DNA from: Listeria monocytogenes
GTDB lineage: Bacteria > Bacillota > Bacilli > Lactobacillales > Listeriaceae
DNA length: 64,000 bases
Assembly: GCF_900187225.1 (NCBI RefSeq)
Contig: NZ_LT906436.1
Span: forward strand, 682,001 to 746,000
Direction of reading: 5' to 3'
Made by a program: the position numbers and the translations under genes. Numbering within the stretch: the stretch's first letter is position 1; the number at the start of each line of letters is the position of its first letter. Shown here one piece after another: positions 61,077 to 64,000 of the stretch. The notes under the pieces are model-generated. The model saw only the letters and a program-made list of their open reading frames with translations, made no database searches and was not told where the DNA came from.

Positions 61077-62993
61077 ATGAAAAAAGCATTTCTATGCCTA
61101 TCTGCAATTGTTCTATCATTAAATTTTGTATGGATTAATCCAATTACTGGGTCAGCATCCAAAATCGAAACAACAAAGGAAACAAACCAACAAGTTAATT
61201 TGAAAAATAATGTAACGGATATAGTTACTTCGGAAGATTTAGGAGGACAAACGTGGTTAATTAATGAGGTAAACAGACAATTAGCGCCAAAAACGGTCGA
61301 CGTAAATTTAACATTTGAAGATTTGGCTAAAATTACGACCATTTCATTGAATAATAGATCGCTTACTGGGGAAGTACCACCAGAGATTAAAAATTTAGTA
61401 TCGCTTCAAAGACTGTATTTATTTTCTAATAAGTTATCAGGAGAAATCCCTGCTGAATTAGGAGAATTAACGAAATTAACGGAGCTTCGTTTAGATTATA
61501 ATGAACTATCAGGAAAAATTCCCGACGGTCTAGGTAATATTTCCGAAATCGCACTGCAAAATAATCGTTTGGTTGGGCAAATACCTTTAAGTCTCTATGA
61601 AAATAGAACTGGCAAAAATGAAGTGAATGTTTCGGGAAATCAAGTGACGATTAACAGTCAACAATCAGAGCCAAGTGTTTATTCAGCCTATACGTTTGTC
61701 TATCCAAGTTCTACACCTGAGTATAGCGGACATATTAAAGCAAATAATTCTTTTATTTCTAATCTAACTAATGATATGAATCTTACACCGTTTTTAAAAA
61801 ACAGCCCTACATTTATTAATCTACAAGTAGTATATATGTTTAACTCGGAATTGTTTGATGGGCATGATGTGACGATTACCGATACGAATGATGGCAGGGT
61901 GCTTTATGACGGGACGCTGACGTCGGATATTAGCATACCGTTAACAAATTTTAAATCGGGCGTACATGTGATTAATGTGATGCTTGATAATGCGCCCAAT
62001 AATCCTCAAAATCAAACTACTTTCTTAATCGATATTTTACCTGTCCCGGCTCATGATTTGACGGTGAATTATGTGGACGAAGCAGGAGCAGAAATCCATG
62101 AACCACAAACGGTAAGTGGAAATGTGGGTGATGATTATGATGTAACAACACCAGAATTTGAACTAGCAATTGACAAATATGAATTAGATACGGAGCAAAT
62201 GCCAACAAATGGACTTGGTACACTTAGTTCAGAGGCTCAAACAGTCACTTATGTATACAAAAAAGTGAACGGCGCGCCTGTCACCGTGAAATACGAGGAC
62301 CAAAATGGGGTAGAGATAACTACTTCCGATGTGCTAACAGGTAAGCTAGATGCTACGTATCAATCAAAAGCGAAAGAAATTGCTGGATTTACATTAGATA
62401 ACAGTAAACTACCAGCCAATGCAAGCGGCATTTTCGAAACAAATCCACAAACAGTCACTTATGTGTATCAAGCCGTTCCAGCCACAATTAAAGCGCATGA
62501 TTCCACGATTTATGTAGAGGATAAATGGAGCGCAGAGGATAATTTTGATAGCGCAGTAAATTCTGTTGGAGCTGCAGTTTCCTTTGATGATTTAGAAGTA
62601 GAAGGGACAGTGGATACGACGAAAGCAGGTGTTTATCCAGTTACTTATAGTTTTGCCGGAGAATCTGTGACTATTAACGTAACCGTAAAAGCAAAAGACC
62701 TTCCAGCACCACCAGTGACACCGACAAAACCAGTGGTTCCTATCCAACCAACTAATCCAGACCAACCAGACATTCAAACGGCACCAGGTGAACATCAAGC
62801 TTCCACTGATAAATCAGAAGCATTAAAAGTAACCGTGGCACAAAAGGAACAACCTACAGTAGCAGGGAATTTAAAACTGCCAACTACTGGGGATAATCTT
62901 TGGGACAGTGTGCTGTATAGTGTATTTGGTTTAATAGCGGTATGTGTCGCATTTAGTTTATTCTTCTGGCGTAAAAAGCAAAAGCATAGCTGA
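61077..62993 (+). CDS. LRR-MucBP LPXTG surface protein
   Basis: A 638-residue wall-anchored protein. Signal peptide at residues 1-27. A short run of leucine-rich repeats follows (about 75-180) in the LxGxIPxxLGxLxxLxxLxLxxNxL style. After a beta domain (about 200-325) come two MucBP repeats (about 325-400 and 400-470), an Ig-like domain (about 470-545), a Pro/Thr-rich spacer, and LPTTG at 601-605 with a hydrophobic helix and RKKQKHS. It is probably anchored by sortase A. The ligand is not known; MucBP domains bind mucin-like glycans in other Listeria proteins. Confidence 0.92.
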   Translation: MKKAFLCLSAIVLSLNFVWINPITGSASKIETTKETNQQVNLKNNVTDIVTSEDLGGQTWLINEVNRQLAPKTVDVNLTFEDLAKITTISLNNRSLTGEVPPEIKNLVSLQRLYLFSNKLSGEIPAELGELTKLTELRLDYNELSGKIPDGLGNISEIALQNNRLVGQIPLSLYENRTGKNEVNVSGNQVTINSQQSEPSVYSAYTFVYPSSTPEYSGHIKANNSFISNLTNDMNLTPFLKNSPTFINLQVVYMFNSELFDGHDVTITDTNDGRVLYDGTLTSDISIPLTNFKSGVHVINVMLDNAPNNPQNQTTFLIDILPVPAHDLTVNYVDEAGAEIHEPQTVSGNVGDDYDVTTPEFELAIDKYELDTEQMPTNGLGTLSSEAQTVTYVYKKVNGAPVTVKYEDQNGVEITTSDVLTGKLDATYQSKAKEIAGFTLDNSKLPANASGIFETNPQTVTYVYQAVPATIKAHDSTIYVEDKWSAEDNFDSAVNSVGAAVSFDDLEVEGTVDTTKAGVYPVTYSFAGESVTINVTVKAKDLPAPPVTPTKPVVPIQPTNPDQPDIQTAPGEHQASTDKSEALKVTVAQKEQPTVAGNLKLPTTGDNLWDSVLYSVFGLIAVCVAFSLFFWRKKQKHS

Positions 62994-63322
62994 AATATAT
63001 TAGAACTAGGCTGCCTATTTTAGAAGGGTAATGTGCAAAAGAGATACCAACTAAAAACGGCATAATAGCAAAAAATAACTTTACGTCATATTCTGAATTA
63101 AAGAAAGCAAAATAATATTGTTATTATTGAATGGTACTCTGGATGTGATAGTAAATAAAAAAAATTTCCAAGAACAATTGTTTATTCTTGGAAATTTCTT
63201 CGGTAATATACCAAACAGCATATCGTGGCTATAAAGTTTGAATGTTAATATGCGTTGCTTGTAGCAATGGACGGGTTCTCATACAATAGTGATAACAACT
63301 GAAAGAAAGGCGGTTATCTCTA
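62994..63322. other. Gene-free stretch with a strong hairpin
   Basis: No coding frame of note. At 63162-63197 a perfect 13-bp stem (AAATTTCCAAGAA/TTCTTGGAAATTT, 10-base loop) is flanked on the left by an A run, so it is a good minus-strand terminator and a poor plus-strand one. No minus-strand gene is visible beside it. Confidence 0.5.
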
Positions 63323-63832
63323 ATGTTAAACGAAAATATTAAAGCAATCAGAAAATCAAAAGGACTTTCGCAAGAAGAAATTGCCATCAAACTGAATGTG
63401 GTGCGACAAACAATCTCTAAATGGGAGCAAGGACTGTCAGTTCCTGATTCCGATATGTTAATCTCCATATCGGAAGTGCTTGAAACACCAGTAAGCACTT
63501 TGCTTGGAGAAACTGTTATGGTTTCAAAGGTTGATGATGTAAAAGCAATTTCCGAAAAACTGGAGATTATAAACTTACAGTTTGCTCAAAGAAAGACCGC
63601 CAGACGAAAAATGCTTTATTGGCTATTTGTCTCGTTGTGTGCCGTTATAGCAATAATTTCTGCGGTCTTTATAATACTAAATAGTCCTTACTTAGGTTGG
63701 GATTATAGTGATCCTGAAACTAGCGTTATCGGAGTAGCTTTTCATACATTTGAATGGTTGTTTGTCAGATTAGCACCGATTATCCTTATAGGAGGAGTCG
63801 TTGGAATTTTTCTAACGCGGAAGAACGTATAA
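63323..63832 (+). CDS. XRE-family regulator with two transmembrane helices
   Basis: A 169-residue protein with an N-terminal Cro/CI helix-turn-helix (residues 5-60: IRKSKGLSQEEIAIKLNVVRQTISKWEQGLSVPD) and two C-terminal membrane helices (about 94-115 and 145-163), i.e. a membrane-tethered transcription factor. Such proteins often sense envelope or peptide signals. Targets unknown. GAAAGGCGG precedes the ATG. Confidence 0.85.
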   Translation: MLNENIKAIRKSKGLSQEEIAIKLNVVRQTISKWEQGLSVPDSDMLISISEVLETPVSTLLGETVMVSKVDDVKAISEKLEIINLQFAQRKTARRKMLYWLFVSLCAVIAIISAVFIILNSPYLGWDYSDPETSVIGVAFHTFEWLFVRLAPIILIGGVVGIFLTRKNV

Positions 63833-63865
63833 AATCGTACTATGTTTGATGCTTTTGGGGATGAG

Positions 63866-63917
63866 TCAGGCTTCAAAATTACTGTTTGCAAAAAGGAACT
63901 GTAATTTTGAAGTCTGA
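63866..63917. repeat. 17-bp inverted repeat after the XRE gene
   Basis: TCAGGCTTCAAAATTAC pairs with GTAATTTTGAAGTCTGA (one G-T pair) around an 18-base loop. It has no T run, so it is not a typical terminator. It might be a processed RNA structure or remnant of a mobile element. Nothing else is seen to the window end. Confidence 0.55.
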
Positions 63918-64000
63918 TGTGATTAAAAATAATTAGTATCGAGTATAACTTAATCAAGCTTTAGCAAAAAATGGACAGCCTATTTTTATTTAAATTGAGT

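Noticed and set aside
63229-63498. 89-codon minus-strand frame opposite the XRE gene start
   Set aside because: Antisense shadow, no ribosome site; the plus-strand HTH is unmistakable.
1-64000. CRISPR arrays, prophage, tRNA or rRNA genes
   Set aside because: No regularly spaced direct repeats, phage structural genes, or cloverleaf/rRNA sequences were seen.

Overview
The window is a chromosomal segment of a low-GC Firmicute. I recognise it as Listeria, almost certainly Listeria monocytogenes. It carries the Listeria flagellin FlaA, the Listeria-specific motility repressor MogR and its anti-repressor GmaR, LPXTG surface proteins, sigma-B promoters of the GTTT-N15/16-GGG type, and the gene order I know from strain EGD-e (about lmo0660 to lmo0733). 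Identification is from memory of these proteins and of the gene order, not from a search.

Layout. Positions 1-7740 hold an orphan IS3-type orfA and housekeeping genes: a CMD-like protein, a pyridoxal/hydroxymethylpyrimidine kinase, a HAD phosphatase, a hexapeptide acetyltransferase, a YwdI/YwdK-like pair and an ABC-2 exporter. A sigma-B operon follows, made of a small membrane peptide, a short-chain dehydrogenase and a YdaT-like protein. Positions 7740-9330 are gene-poor, with a 32-residue membrane peptide, a DUF805 protein and the small gene downstream of mogR. Positions 9348-10267 (minus) are mogR, which here carries a one-base deletion in an A tract and is frameshifted. Positions 10639-49382 are one large plus-strand flagellar and chemotaxis cluster. 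It contains the export gate (FliO-like, FliPQR, FlhBA), FlhF, FlgG, CheR, MotAB, GmaR, CheV, FlaA, CheYA, three SpoA-domain switch proteins with FliM, the hook genes (FliK, FlgD, FlgE), FlgKL, FliDS and chaperone-like proteins, FlgBC-FliEFGHI, and a lytic transglycosylase without a signal peptide. Several members have no recognised function. Positions 49504-55816 hold a PadR regulator pair, a FusB/FusC-type EF-G-binding protein, a pyruvate oxidase, a methyl-accepting chemotaxis protein with a C39-like peptidase, and a 70-residue LPSTG protein. Positions 55900-64000 hold glmS with its ribozyme, an FMN adenylyltransferase without a riboflavin-kinase domain, small uncharacterised genes, an LRR-MucBP LPXTG protein and a membrane-anchored XRE regulator.

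How it works together. MogR binds TTTT-N5-AAAA boxes and represses motility genes; GmaR sequesters MogR at low temperature and also glycosylates flagellin. Exact boxes lie before the FliO-like gene, flaA (3), cheY (4), the YaaR-like gene at 36788 (2) and the chemoreceptor at 53009 (3). The flaA promoter has a sigma-A-type -35/-10 with a box inside the spacer. No sigma-D, FlgM, CheB or stand-alone CheW gene is seen. A minus-strand sigma-B promoter at the fliQ/fliR junction would drive a roughly 1.7 kb mogR leader antisense to fliQ, fliP and the FliO-like gene, the arrangement described in Listeria as an excludon.

The most consequential observation is the mogR frameshift. The repressor keeps about 230 native residues and loses the last 76. 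If this is real and not a sequencing error, the strain could have altered temperature control of motility. Other items worth checking are the short LPSTG protein, the plant-type LRR repeats in the 61077 protein, the tandem palindromes over the promoter at 58937, the unannotated 32-residue peptide, and the MogR-controlled chemoreceptor-peptidase pair.
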